NCBI GenBank assembly: GCA_019118245.1
Contig: DWZJ01000099.1
Coordinates: 1-51,857, forward strand
Length of the DNA stretch: 51,857 bases
Reading direction: 5' to 3'
DNA from: Candidatus Oscillibacter excrementigallinarum
GTDB taxonomy: Bacteria; Bacillota; Clostridia; Oscillospirales; Oscillospiraceae
Below the pieces are notes generated by a model. The model had not been told where the DNA came from. It worked only from the letters and a program-made list of their open reading frames with translations, and did not search any database. Shown here piece after piece: positions 16,312 through 25,224 of this stretch; within the stretch, counting starts at the first letter, position 1, and every line of letters starts with the position of its first letter. A program made the translations under genes and the position numbers.

Positions 16312-17361
16312 ATGATGAAGCTGAAAACCCTCACGGCTCTTGGACTGACCTTGGCGCTGACCGCCGGCTGCCTGGCGGGCTGCGGCGGGACCTCCGACAC
16401 GGAGGGGAGCTCCGGCGGGGATGACGCCGGGGCGGATTCCGCTGACAAGACCCAGATCGCGCTGGTGCTTCCCGGAAAAAAGGATGACGTCTCCTTCAAC
16501 CAGGCCATGTATGAAGGCATGATGGAGTATGCGGACGCCCATGCCGACGAGGTGGAGGTCCGCGTGGTGGAGGGGATCTACGACGTCTCCGACATCGAGC
16601 CCACCCTGATCGAGTACGCCGACTCCGGCTACGATGTGGTGATCGGCCATGGCTACCAGTTCTCCGAGCCGGTGAACACGGTGGCCCAGCAGTATCCCGA
16701 CACCTACTTCCTGCTGGGCTGCGGCGTGGGCTACCAGACCAACTCCGCCTGCTATGACGTGCAGCTGGAGGCCGGCGGCTATCTGATGGGCGTCGTGGCC
16801 GCGCTGGCCACTGAGTCCAACATGATCGGCGTCATCGGCGGCGGCGAGGGCAGTGAGATCACCCGCGGCCACGAGGGCTTCAAGGCCGGCGCACGGTCCA
16901 TCAACCCCGACATCGACATCCAGGAGGTCTACACCGGCGACTGGAACGACACCACCGGCGCCTATGAGGCGGCCGTCAGCATGTACGACTCCGGCGTGGA
17001 CGTGATCTGGCACTCCGGCGACGGCATCGGCCTGGGCGTGGTGCAGGCCGCGGTGGAGAAGGACCAGTATGTCCTGGGCAACGTGGAAGACCAGTACACC
17101 CTGGGCACGGAGAACGTGCTCTCCGGCCTGCAGTACGAGTGGGGCAGCGTGCTGGAGACCATCTTCGCGGACATCGAGTCCGGCGCGTTCCTGACCAACG
17201 AGGGCGACGCCAAGACCTATTGGATCAACGTGGCCAACAGCGGCCTGTCCATGACGGAGCTCAACGACGTCAAGGGCCGCCTGACCGACGAGGAGAAGGC
17301 CACCATCGAGACGGTCTACGAACAGCTGCATAACGACGAGATCGACCTGCCTGAGGTCTGA
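16312..17361 (+). CDS. BMP/PnrA-family substrate-binding lipoprotein (nucleoside ABC transporter)
   Basis: A 349-residue extracellular lipoprotein. The signal peptide carries lipobox-like cysteines (LTAGC and CLAGC, residues about 17-25), followed by a Gly/Ser/Asp-rich linker and the BMP fold: QIALVLPGKKDDVSFNQAMYEGM, YDVVIGHGYQFSEPVN, GGGEGSEITRGHEGFKAGA, NVEDQYTLG. BMP proteins bind purine nucleosides. The genes that follow encode the matching ABC ATPase and two permeases, as in B. subtilis nupNOPQ, so guanosine or related purines are likely ligands. ATG 16312 has GGAAG six bases upstream; a TTG at 16306 is less well placed. Confidence 0.9.
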   Translation: MMKLKTLTALGLTLALTAGCLAGCGGTSDTEGSSGGDDAGADSADKTQIALVLPGKKDDVSFNQAMYEGMMEYADAHADEVEVRVVEGIYDVSDIEPTLIEYADSGYDVVIGHGYQFSEPVNTVAQQYPDTYFLLGCGVGYQTNSACYDVQLEAGGYLMGVVAALATESNMIGVIGGGEGSEITRGHEGFKAGARSINPDIDIQEVYTGDWNDTTGAYEAAVSMYDSGVDVIWHSGDGIGLGVVQAAVEKDQYVLGNVEDQYTLGTENVLSGLQYEWGSVLETIFADIESGAFLTNEGDAKTYWINVANSGLSMTELNDVKGRLTDEEKATIETVYEQLHNDEIDLPEV

Positions 17362-17377
17362 TCGAAGACGACCGACA

Positions 17378-17415
17378 GGCATGGCCGCCTACCCGAGGGG
17401 GTGGGCGGCCGTGCC
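17378..17415 (+). other. Strong intercistronic hairpin between lipoprotein and ATPase genes
   Basis: A long GC-rich stem-loop (GGCA and GGCCGCC arms paired with GGCGGCC and TGCC, extended toward a GAGG loop) without a T-tract. Such hairpins after binding-protein genes often stabilise the upstream mRNA or cause partial termination, giving more binding protein than transporter. Function here is inferred. Confidence 0.6.
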
Positions 17416-17438
17416 GCTATCTGACGGGAGGATGATAC

Positions 17439-18968
17439 ATGGAAACCCTAGCAGTCAGTATGCGGAACATCACGAAGATCTTCAACGGCGTGAAGGCCAA
17501 CGACAGCGTGGACTTCGACCTGCGCAGGGGCTCCATTCACGGGCTCCTGGGGGAGAACGGCGCCGGCAAGACTACGCTGATGAACATCCTTTACGGGCTC
17601 TACCAGCAGGAGGAGGGCACCATCTTCATCAACGGCCGGGAGGAGGACATCTCCTCGCCGGTGAAGGCCATCCACCTGGGGATCGGCATGGTGCACCAGC
17701 ACTTCATGCTGGCCCGGCCTCTGACCGTGACGGAGAACGTCATGCTGGGCCGGAAGTCCCGCCGGGGGATCCTGCTGGACACCAAGGAGACCGCGGCGGA
17801 GCTGTCCGAGCTGTCGGACCGCTACAAAATGGGGATCGATCCCAACGCCAAGATCTGGCAGCTGTCCGTGGGCGAGCAGCAGCGGGTGGAGATCCTGACG
17901 GCCATCTACATGGGCGCGGAGATCCTGATCCTGGACGAGCCCACCGCCGTCCTGACGCCCCAGGAGACGGAGGTGTTCTTTGAGACCCTGCGCCAGATGC
18001 GGGACGACGGCAAGTCCATCATCCTCATCACCCACAAGCTGGAGGAGATCCTGGAGATCGTGGACGAGGTGACGGTGCTCCGGGATGGTAAGATGGTGGG
18101 CTCCCGGCGGATGGACGGCAGCGTCACCCGGGACGAGCTGACCCGCATGATGGTGGGCCGCGACGTGCTCTTCCAGTTCCCGCCGGTGGAGAAGGAGCCG
18201 GGGGCGGTAAAATTCGCCTTCCGGGGGCTCTGCGCCAAGAATGACAAGGGGCTGCCCGCCCTGAAGGACGTGACCCTGGAGATCCGGGCAGGCGAGGTCG
18301 TGGGCCTTGCCGGCGTGGACGGAAACGGCCAGAAGGAGCTGTGCGAGGTGCTGACCGGCCTGCGGAAGGCCGACAGCGGCTCCATCACCCTGGAGGGGGA
18401 GGACGTGACCAATCTCCCGCCCTGGGCGTACATCGACCGCAAGGTCTCCCACATCCCGGAGGACCGGCACACCACCGGCCTGGCGCTGGACTGGAGCCTG
18501 AAGCGGAACCTGGTGCTCAAGAGCTTCCGCCGGCCGCCCTATGTCCGGCATGGAATGATGCAGGTCAAGGCCATCGACGCCTTCTGGCAGCGGGCCCAGC
18601 AGGAGTACCAGATCAAGGCCATCGACGGGGACGAGCCCGCCCGGGCCCTCTCCGGCGGCAACCAGCAGAAGGTGATCCTGGCCCGGGAGATCGACGGGGA
18701 CCCAGCGGTGCTCATCGCCAACCAGCCCACCCGGGGCCTGGACGTGGGCGCGGCGGAGTACGTCCGCGGCAAGCTGCTGGACGCCCGGAACCAGGGAGCG
18801 GCGGTGCTGGTGGTCTCCGCGGATCTGGAGGAGCTGCTGCAGATCTCCGACCGGATCGCGGTCATCTACGACGGGGAGATCATGGGCGTTCTGCCCCGGG
18901 GCGCGGACACCTATGCCCTGGGTGAACTGATGATGGGAAAACGACAGGAGGTGGATGCCCGTGAATAA
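17439..18968 (+). CDS. Nucleoside ABC transporter ATPase with two ABC domains (NupO-like)
   Basis: A 509-residue tandem ATPase energising the purine nucleoside importer. The first domain has Walker A GENGAGKTT, signature LSVGEQQRVEIL and Walker B LILDEPTAVLTP. The second has a degenerate Walker A (GVDGNGQKE), the signature LSGGNQQKVILAREI and an atypical Walker B (LIANQPTRGLD), a pattern normal for sugar/nucleoside double ATPases. GGGAGG lies seven bases before ATG 17439. The stop overlaps the first permease gene by eight bases. Confidence 0.92.
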   Translation: METLAVSMRNITKIFNGVKANDSVDFDLRRGSIHGLLGENGAGKTTLMNILYGLYQQEEGTIFINGREEDISSPVKAIHLGIGMVHQHFMLARPLTVTENVMLGRKSRRGILLDTKETAAELSELSDRYKMGIDPNAKIWQLSVGEQQRVEILTAIYMGAEILILDEPTAVLTPQETEVFFETLRQMRDDGKSIILITHKLEEILEIVDEVTVLRDGKMVGSRRMDGSVTRDELTRMMVGRDVLFQFPPVEKEPGAVKFAFRGLCAKNDKGLPALKDVTLEIRAGEVVGLAGVDGNGQKELCEVLTGLRKADSGSITLEGEDVTNLPPWAYIDRKVSHIPEDRHTTGLALDWSLKRNLVLKSFRRPPYVRHGMMQVKAIDAFWQRAQQEYQIKAIDGDEPARALSGGNQQKVILAREIDGDPAVLIANQPTRGLDVGAAEYVRGKLLDARNQGAAVLVVSADLEELLQISDRIAVIYDGEIMGVLPRGADTYALGELMMGKRQEVDARE

Positions 18969-20034
18969 ACGTCTGCGAAACGCCGTGGGCCAGGTCTGCG
19001 GCACGATCCTGATGCTGATCGCGGCACTGGCGGTGGGCGCCGTCCTGGTGGCCATCTCCGGCAACAGTCCGGCAGAGGCCTATCTCACCATGCTGAACGG
19101 CGCCTTCGGCTCGCCCCAGAAGATCAGCGAGGTGTTTGTCAAGCTCATCCCCATTCTCCTGATGGCCTTCGGCACCTCCATTGCCTTCCGGGCCAAGCTC
19201 TGGAACATCGGTGCCTCCGGACAGTTCATCATGGGCTCTGTCGCCGCCACGGCAGTGGCCCTCTATGTACAGGTGCCCATCGCGCTGCGGGTGCCCCTCT
19301 CCCTGGCGGCGGCGCTGGCGGCGGGGGCCCTGTGGGCCGGCATCGCGGGACTGCTGAAGGTGAAGTTCAACGCAAATGAGGTCATCACGACCCTCATGCT
19401 CAACTACATCGCCACATACTTCCTGCTGTATCTGGTGAACGGCCCCATGCAGGACCCCTCCAGCGACCTCTCCCAGTCGGCGCTGGTGCCGGAGGAGATG
19501 CGGCTCACCCGCATCTTCGGGACCTACCGGCTCCACAGCGGCATTTTCCTGCTGCTGATCGTGGTGGTCATCATGCTCTTCTTCTGGCGCACCTCCCTGG
19601 GCTACCGCATCGACCTGGTGGGCCAGGGGAGAAAGGTGGCCACCTATGCCGGACTCCCTGTAGACCGGACCATCATCACCACCATGCTGATCTCCGGCCT
19701 GCTGTCCGGCCTTGCGGGCTGGATCGAGACCTTCGGCATCCAGTACCGGATCCTGGACGGCATCGAGGCCAACTACGGCGACATCTCCAACATCATCGCC
19801 CTGCTGGGCGAGTTGAATCCGGTGGGCATCATCGCCTCGGCCCTGTTCTTCGCGGTGCTGCTGGTGGGCGGCGCCAGTATGCAGCGGATGACCGACGTGC
19901 CCTACTCCGTGGTGGATGTGGTCCAGGGCCTTATCATCATCTTCGTGGTGGCCAAGGTCATCTTCAAGTTCCGGCGTCCGGTCCGGTCCCAGAAGGCCGG
20001 CGCAAGAAAGGAGGCGGCGAAGGATGCTCAGTGA
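18961..20034 (+). CDS. Nucleoside ABC transporter permease (NupP-like)
   Basis: A 357-residue membrane protein of the branched-chain amino acid/nucleoside permease family with about eight to nine hydrophobic helices. Signatures are GTSIAFRAKLWNIGASGQFIMG, KVKFNANEVITTLMLNYIA and a late ALLGELNPVGIIASALFFAVLLVGG. GTG 18961 is chosen because AGGAGG (18946-18951) is nine bases away; an ATG at 18955 would be only three bases from it. It overlaps the ATPase gene and then the second permease gene, so all three are probably coupled. Confidence 0.88.
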   Translation: MNKRLRNAVGQVCGTILMLIAALAVGAVLVAISGNSPAEAYLTMLNGAFGSPQKISEVFVKLIPILLMAFGTSIAFRAKLWNIGASGQFIMGSVAATAVALYVQVPIALRVPLSLAAALAAGALWAGIAGLLKVKFNANEVITTLMLNYIATYFLLYLVNGPMQDPSSDLSQSALVPEEMRLTRIFGTYRLHSGIFLLLIVVVIMLFFWRTSLGYRIDLVGQGRKVATYAGLPVDRTIITTMLISGLLSGLAGWIETFGIQYRILDGIEANYGDISNIIALLGELNPVGIIASALFFAVLLVGGASMQRMTDVPYSVVDVVQGLIIIFVVAKVIFKFRRPVRSQKAGARKEAAKDAQ

Positions 20035-20968
20035 TATTTTCTCCCTCAGCTTTCTGGTGAGCCTGCTGGCCAGCACCATCCGCCTGGCGACGCCCATCCT
20101 GCTCCCGGCACTGGGGCAGATCTACACCCAGCGGGCCGGTGTCCTGAACCTGAGCACGGAAGGTACCATGCTGATGGGCGCCATCGGCGGTTTCACCGCC
20201 GTCTGCGCCACCGGCAGTCTGTGGGTGGGCGTTCTGGCGGGAATCCTCTCCGGGATCCTGTTCAGCCTGATCATGGCCTGGCTCAGTGTCACGGTCCGGG
20301 CCAATCAGGTGATCGCGGCCATCGGCCTGAATATCCTGGCGGCGGGGCTTGCGGCCTACATTTACCGGGTGGTCTTCGGCATCCGAACGCTGCCCGCCCA
20401 GATCGAGAGCTTTTCCGCCATCCACATCCCGGTGTTGTCGGACCTGCCCGTGATCGGGTCCATCTTCTTCTCCCATAACATCCTGGTATATCTTGCGTTT
20501 TTGATGGTGCCGGTCACCTGGTTCGTGCTGGAGAAGACCACCTTCGGCCTGAAGATCAAGGCTGTGGGAGAACATCCCCGGGCGGCGGACTCCAAGGGCG
20601 TCAGCGTCGGCGGCATCCGCTATGCCGCGGTGCTGATCGGCGGCGCCTACGCGGGCCTGGGCGGGGCCTTTATGACCATCGCCTATCTCAATACCTTCAC
20701 GGAGTCCGTCATTGGCGGCCGGGGATACATCGCGGTGTCCGTGGTGATTTTTGCCCGGTTCCTGCCCAAGCGGGCCATGTGGGGCGCGCTGCTGTTCGGC
20801 ATGGCCTCGGCGCTGCAGCTGCGGCTCCAGGCGCTGGGCGTGGCGGTCCCCAGCCAGCTGCTGCTGATGCTGCCGTATCTGGCCACCATCGTGGCGCTGA
20901 TCTTCGCCTCCAAAAAGGCCGAGATGCCCAGTGCCTACACGGTGCCCTACTCCCGTATGGAGCGATGA
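20024..20968 (+). CDS. Nucleoside ABC transporter permease (NupQ-like)
   Basis: A 314-residue permease paired with the preceding one. It has the family pattern TPILLPALGQIYTQRAGVLNLSTEGTMLMGA (in pieces) near the N-terminus, ANQVIAAIGLNILAAGLA, and GGAYAGLGGAFMTIAYLNTF in the middle, with about eight hydrophobic segments. Start ATG 20024 follows AAAGGAGG. The frame is open upstream, but that part overlaps the first permease in another frame. The stop overlaps the next small gene by four bases. Confidence 0.9.
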   Translation: MLSDIFSLSFLVSLLASTIRLATPILLPALGQIYTQRAGVLNLSTEGTMLMGAIGGFTAVCATGSLWVGVLAGILSGILFSLIMAWLSVTVRANQVIAAIGLNILAAGLAAYIYRVVFGIRTLPAQIESFSAIHIPVLSDLPVIGSIFFSHNILVYLAFLMVPVTWFVLEKTTFGLKIKAVGEHPRAADSKGVSVGGIRYAAVLIGGAYAGLGGAFMTIAYLNTFTESVIGGRGYIAVSVVIFARFLPKRAMWGALLFGMASALQLRLQALGVAVPSQLLLMLPYLATIVALIFASKKAEMPSAYTVPYSRMER

Positions 20969-21438
20969 GGCAGCGGATCGCGTTTTTGCTGGTGTCGGCG
21001 GCGGTCATCGGGGGAATGCTCCTGTGGCTGCCGCTGGCCCACCGCACGGAGGCGCGTGCCCTGGCGCGGGCGGAGGCCTATGCCCAGGCCGTCAACCAGG
21101 ACTATCAGACGCCGGAGAAGATCTACCGCTTCCTCTGCGCGGATTTCCGCGCCCGGATGAGCGAGGCGGACTTCTGCGCTGCCTGGGAGAAGGAGAGATC
21201 CTATCCCTATATCACGCCCCTCTACCTCTTCTGGCCGGAGGTGACGGCCTACAGCGGGGACACCGCACAGGTCACCTTCCTCCAGGCCGCCCGCATCGAG
21301 GGCATGACATATCCGGTGGAGCTGGTGTATGAGAACGGCGACTACTATGTGCGGGACTGGGCATCTTTCCTGGACGGCAGCTATCTGGAGAAGTTTGAAG
21401 ACATCCCCTATTCGCTGGACTGGTATTATGACACCTGA
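20965..21438 (+). CDS. Unknown small membrane-anchored or exported protein in the purine operon
   Basis: I do not recognise this 157-residue product. It starts with a basic residue and a hydrophobic helix (residues 5-24) typical of a signal anchor, followed by about 130 mostly soluble residues rich in aromatic residues (YRFLCADFRARMSEADF, YPYITPLYLFWPEV, ENGDYYVRDWASFLDGSY). Its ATG overlaps the permease stop (ATGA), and GGAG sits four bases upstream, so it is translated with the transporter. This points to an accessory role at the outer face of the membrane, for example with the transporter or its binding protein. That role is inference. Confidence 0.75.
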   Translation: MRQRIAFLLVSAAVIGGMLLWLPLAHRTEARALARAEAYAQAVNQDYQTPEKIYRFLCADFRARMSEADFCAAWEKERSYPYITPLYLFWPEVTAYSGDTAQVTFLQAARIEGMTYPVELVYENGDYYVRDWASFLDGSYLEKFEDIPYSLDWYYDT

Positions 21439-21466
21439 GCTCCGGCGTTGAGAGAAAGGAGCACGT

Positions 21467-23818
21467 ATGGGAATCGGCGTATCGGTCCGCCGGGTGGACG
21501 CGGAGGCAAAGGTCACCGGCGCGGCCAAATATGTGGAGGACCTGATCCCAAGGGACGCTTTGTATGTAAAGGTAGTTCACAGTACAGTTTCCAATGGCCT
21601 GGTGACACGGGTGGACACCACGGAGGCAGAGACCATGCCCGGCGTTGTGACGGTGCTGACCTGCTTCCAGGTGCCGGACCACCAGTTCACCACTGCGGGC
21701 CACCCCAAGGCGCTGGACCCCTCCCATGGGGATATCCAGGACCGGCTGATCCTGGCCCGGCGGGTCCGGTATTATGGCGACGACGTGGCGGCGGTGGTGG
21801 CGGACACGCCGCTGCACGCCGCCCAGGCGGCGGAGAAGGTCCGCGTGGAGTACGAGGCATATCCCTCGGTGCTGACGCCGGAGGCGGCCATCGGCGCGGA
21901 GCCGCCCCTCCATGAGGAGTATCCCACCAATGAGCTCAGCCGGATGGACTTTACCGTGGACCAGGAGGGGCAGGTCCATTTCACCACGTTCCCCTTTGAG
22001 ACCGGGGACACGGTGGCGGGCATGGAGGGAACGACCTTCCATATGCCCCCGGTCCACGCCTGCCATCTGGAGAACACGGCCTGCTTTGCCTATATGGAGG
22101 GCCGGCAGATGGTGGTGGTCACCGGCACCCAGGCCCCCCATACCCTGCGGCGGAATCTGGCGGATGCCATCGGGATGCCGGTGGGGGATGTGCGGGTCAT
22201 CAAGCCCTATCTGGGCGGCGGATTCGGCAACAAGCAGGACATGGTATACGAGCCCCTGGCGGCCTTCCTCTCCCGGAAGCTGGGCGGCCGCTGCGTGGCG
22301 GTGGTGCCCACCCGGGAGGAGACCTTTGTCAACACCCATACCCGCCACGCCATGGACATCACCACGGCAACAGAGGTGGACGAAGCGGGGAAGATCACCA
22401 ACAAGGCCCTGCGCATCAACTCCAACGGCGGTTCTTACGCGGGCCATGGCCACGCCATCACCGCCTATGCCATCACGGTGGGCTTTGCCACCTATCTGGC
22501 CTCCGGAAAGCAGGTGGGGCAGTCCTCCGTGGCCTATACCAACCTGCCCACGGCGGCGGCCCTGCGGGGCTACGGCATCCCCCAGCTGGTCTATGCCGTG
22601 GAGTGCCAGATGGAGGACATCGCCCGGGCCAACGGCTGGGATCCCATCGCATTCCGCCAGAAAAATGTCCAGAAGCTGGGGTTCTATGACCCCTTCGGCA
22701 GGTTCACCGTCTGTTCCAACGGACTGGAGGAGTGCCTGGACGTGGGGCGCAGGGTCTCCGACTGGGACCGGAAGCGGCGGGAGTACGAGCAGTTCAACCG
22801 GACCTCTCCGGCGCTGAAAAAGGGTATCGGCATGGCCCTCTTCGCCTATAAGACCGGCGTGTATCCCACCAGCATGGAGACCTCCGCCTGCCGGATCATC
22901 ATGAATGAGGACGGCTCCGCCCAGGTGCAGGTGGGGGCCACGGAGCTGGGCCAGGGGGCGGATACCGTTTGGACTCAGATCGCCTCCGAGATCCTGACCA
23001 TCCCGGAGGACCGGATCCGGGTCCAGCCCTTCCAGGACACGGACGTCACTCCCTATGACAACGGCGCCTACGGCTCCCGGCAGACCTATGTCTGCGGCGG
23101 CGCGGTGAAGCAGACCGCGGAGCTGCTGCGGGACAAGCTCCTGGCCAAGGCCGGGGAGCTCTACGGTCGGGACGCCGGGGACCTGGCCCTGCGGGAGGAG
23201 CAGGTGGTCCTGCGGGAGAGCGGGGAGCGCCTTGGCTCCATCGCCGAGGTGTGCACCTATTTCAACTTCGTCAACGACCAGCACACCCACACCCAGCACC
23301 TGACGGCGGAGTCCACCTACACCGCCCTGAGCACCTGCTTCGTCTACGGAGTTAGCTTTGTGGACCTGGAGGTGGACGTGCCCATCGGCAAGGTCAAGGT
23401 GAACAAGGTCTGGGCCGTCCACGACAGCGGGAAGATCATCAATCCCCAGCTGGCGGCGGCCCAGGTCCACGGCGGCGTGGCCATGGGCATCGGATACGCC
23501 CTGGGGGAGCAGATGCTCTTCGACGAAAAGACAGGCGCGCCCTTGAACAACAATTTCCTGGACTACAAGATCCCCACCTCCATGGACGTTCCGGAGATCG
23601 AGGCGCTGTTCGTGGAGACGGAGGAGCCCACCGGCCCCTTCGGCAACAAGGGTCTGGCGGAACCGCCGATCCTGGCCCAGGCGCCCGCTGTGCGCAACGC
23701 GATCCTCCACGCCACCGGCGTGGCTACCTATGAGATCCCCATGACGCCCCAGCGCCTGGTCCACGCGTTTTTGAAGGCCGGGCTGATCCCCCAGGAGGGA
23801 GGCGAGGACTGTGTATGA
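21467..23818 (+). CDS. xdhA: Xanthine dehydrogenase, molybdenum-binding subunit
   Basis: The 783-residue large subunit of a molybdenum hydroxylase that oxidises hypoxanthine/xanthine. The N-terminal aldehyde oxidase/xanthine dehydrogenase hammerhead domain (GIGVSVRRVDAEAKVTGAAKY) leads into the molybdopterin domains. Visible cofactor motifs are GGGFGNKQD (from 250), LRGYG with Arg367 matching the substrate-binding Arg, TELGQGAD, and GNKGLAEPP with Glu732 at the catalytic base position. The FAD and iron-sulfur subunits follow as separate overlapping genes, as in E. coli xdhABC. No molybdenum cofactor or maturation gene is nearby. Xanthine as substrate is inferred from the adjacent purine deaminases and transporter. 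Confidence 0.9.
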   Translation: MGIGVSVRRVDAEAKVTGAAKYVEDLIPRDALYVKVVHSTVSNGLVTRVDTTEAETMPGVVTVLTCFQVPDHQFTTAGHPKALDPSHGDIQDRLILARRVRYYGDDVAAVVADTPLHAAQAAEKVRVEYEAYPSVLTPEAAIGAEPPLHEEYPTNELSRMDFTVDQEGQVHFTTFPFETGDTVAGMEGTTFHMPPVHACHLENTACFAYMEGRQMVVVTGTQAPHTLRRNLADAIGMPVGDVRVIKPYLGGGFGNKQDMVYEPLAAFLSRKLGGRCVAVVPTREETFVNTHTRHAMDITTATEVDEAGKITNKALRINSNGGSYAGHGHAITAYAITVGFATYLASGKQVGQSSVAYTNLPTAAALRGYGIPQLVYAVECQMEDIARANGWDPIAFRQKNVQKLGFYDPFGRFTVCSNGLEECLDVGRRVSDWDRKRREYEQFNRTSPALKKGIGMALFAYKTGVYPTSMETSACRIIMNEDGSAQVQVGATELGQGADTVWTQIASEILTIPEDRIRVQPFQDTDVTPYDNGAYGSRQTYVCGGAVKQTAELLRDKLLAKAGELYGRDAGDLALREEQVVLRESGERLGSIAEVCTYFNFVNDQHTHTQHLTAESTYTALSTCFVYGVSFVDLEVDVPIGKVKVNKVWAVHDSGKIINPQLAAAQVHGGVAMGIGYALGEQMLFDEKTGAPLNNNFLDYKIPTSMDVPEIEALFVETEEPTGPFGNKGLAEPPILAQAPAVRNAILHATGVATYEIPMTPQRLVHAFLKAGLIPQEGGEDCV

Positions 23819-24695
23819 CGTGAAAGAGACCTTCCAGGCCACCTCTGCGGAAGATGTCCTGGAGCTGCTGGAAGCACACCCCGGCGCCGTTCTGGTGGCC
23901 GGCGGGACAGATGTGATGATCCGCCTGAAAAAGCGGAAGCTGAAGGACGCGGTCCTCATCGGTCTCCAGCGGGTGCCGGAGCTCCAGGGGGTGTCCCTGG
24001 AGCCGGACGGCGCGCTGTGCATCGGCGCCGGCTGCACCTTCGCGGAGCTGGAGCGCCATGAGTTGCTGCTGGAGCACGTGCCCATGCTGGCATCGGCCTG
24101 CCACCAGGTGGGCAGTCCCCAGATCCGGGAGATGGCCACCATCGGCGGAAATCTGTGCAACGGCGCCGTCAGTGCCGACTCCGCCCCGGCCCTCTACGCC
24201 CTGGACGCGGAGCTGGAGGTGCTGAGCCAGACCGGCGTCCGCCGGATTCCTGTGTGCGGATTCCACACGGGGCCGGGCAGGACGGTGCTGGGGCCCGGCG
24301 ATCTGCTGCTGCGGATCCGCATCCCCAGGGCGTCCTACGAGGACCATGGAGGCTGTTATCTGAAATTCGGCCAGCGCAACGCCATGGAGATTTCCACGCT
24401 GGGGTGCGCGGTGAATGTGGCCCTGACGGAGGACCGGACCCGGATCCGGCGGGCGGCGGTGGCCTACGGCGTGGCGGCCCCGGTGCCGGTGCGCTGCTAT
24501 GAGACAGAGGCGCGCCTTGCGGGGATGGAGACCGGCGGGGAGGCCCTCCGGGTCCTTCGGGCCACGGTGCTCTCCCAGCTCTCCCCCCGGGACAGCTGGC
24601 GGGCCTCCAGGGAGCTGCGGGAGCAGCTGATCCGGGAGCTGGGCTGCCGGGCGCTGCGCCAGGCCATTCAACAGGCGGGAGGAGAGATGGCATGA
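23811..24695 (+). CDS. xdhB: Xanthine dehydrogenase, FAD-binding subunit
   Basis: A 294-residue FAD subunit of the molybdenum hydroxylase. It shows the FAD-binding elements VLVAGGTDVMIRLKKRK (about 26-42) and QIREMATIGGNLCNGAVSADSAP in pieces (about 104-127), with KFGQRNAMEISTLGCAVNVAL further on. The subunit passes electrons from the iron-sulfur clusters to FAD and then to NAD or ferredoxin. The GTG start at 23811 overlaps the xdhA stop by eight bases, with GGAGGGAGG upstream. Length matches separate FAD subunits of about 290 residues. Confidence 0.92.
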   Translation: MYDVKETFQATSAEDVLELLEAHPGAVLVAGGTDVMIRLKKRKLKDAVLIGLQRVPELQGVSLEPDGALCIGAGCTFAELERHELLLEHVPMLASACHQVGSPQIREMATIGGNLCNGAVSADSAPALYALDAELEVLSQTGVRRIPVCGFHTGPGRTVLGPGDLLLRIRIPRASYEDHGGCYLKFGQRNAMEISTLGCAVNVALTEDRTRIRRAAVAYGVAAPVPVRCYETEARLAGMETGGEALRVLRATVLSQLSPRDSWRASRELREQLIRELGCRALRQAIQQAGGEMA

Positions 24696-25162
24696 AGATC
24701 ATCCATATGACGGTCAACGGCCAGCCCAGAGAGGTGGCCGTGGAAGAGGGAGAAAGCCTCACCGACACCCTGCGGGAGCGGCTGGGCCTCACCAGTGTGA
24801 AAAAGGGCTGCGAGGCAGGGGAGTGCGGAGCCTGCACCGTCCTGATCGACGGCAAGGCCGTCAACAGCTGCATCTATCTCACCGTGTGGGCTGAGGGCAA
24901 GCGGATCTTGACGGTGGAAGGGCTGCGGGATGACTGCGGAGAGCTCCACCCGGTCCAGAAGGCCTTTGTGGAGGAGGCGGCCGTCCAGTGCGGCTTCTGC
25001 ACGCCGGGACTGGTGCTCACCGGCGTGGAGCTGGTGAACTCCGGCCGGACCTACACCCGGGAGGAGCTGCGGGAGCGCATCTCCGGCCACCTGTGCCGCT
25101 GCACCGGATATGAGAATATCCTCAACGCCCTGGAGCGGGTCGTGGGAAAGCACGACGCCTGA
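24692..25162 (+). CDS. xdhC: Xanthine dehydrogenase, [2Fe-2S] subunit
   Basis: A 156-residue iron-sulfur subunit with two [2Fe-2S] clusters. The plant-ferredoxin-type cluster is ligated by Cys40, Cys45, Cys48 and Cys60 (CEAGECGAC...C); the second by Cys100, Cys103, Cys135 and Cys137 (QCGFCTPG and HLCRCTGY). All eight ligands are present. ATG 24692 overlaps the xdhB stop (ATGA). Together the three genes encode a complete dehydrogenase. Confidence 0.95.
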   Translation: MKIIHMTVNGQPREVAVEEGESLTDTLRERLGLTSVKKGCEAGECGACTVLIDGKAVNSCIYLTVWAEGKRILTVEGLRDDCGELHPVQKAFVEEAAVQCGFCTPGLVLTGVELVNSGRTYTREELRERISGHLCRCTGYENILNALERVVGKHDA

Positions 25163-25167
25163 TGAGA

Positions 25168-25197
25168 GACGGGCCGCCGGTGAAACGGCGGCCCGTC
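25168..25197 (+). other. Intercistronic hairpin between xdhC and the guanine deaminase gene
   Basis: A perfect 12-bp stem (25168-25179 with 25186-25197) with a GTGAAA loop and no following T-run. It could slow 3' decay of the xdhABC message or partly attenuate transcription of the deaminases; no terminator signature is seen. Confidence 0.6.
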
Positions 25198-25224
25198 CCG
25201 ACAAGAAAATGGAGGAGACGACTG

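Noticed and set aside
21272-24160. A 962-codon open frame on the minus strand opposite xdhA
   Set aside because: It is the mirror of GC-biased third positions in xdhA; its protein is low in complexity, lacks family motifs and has no ribosome binding site.
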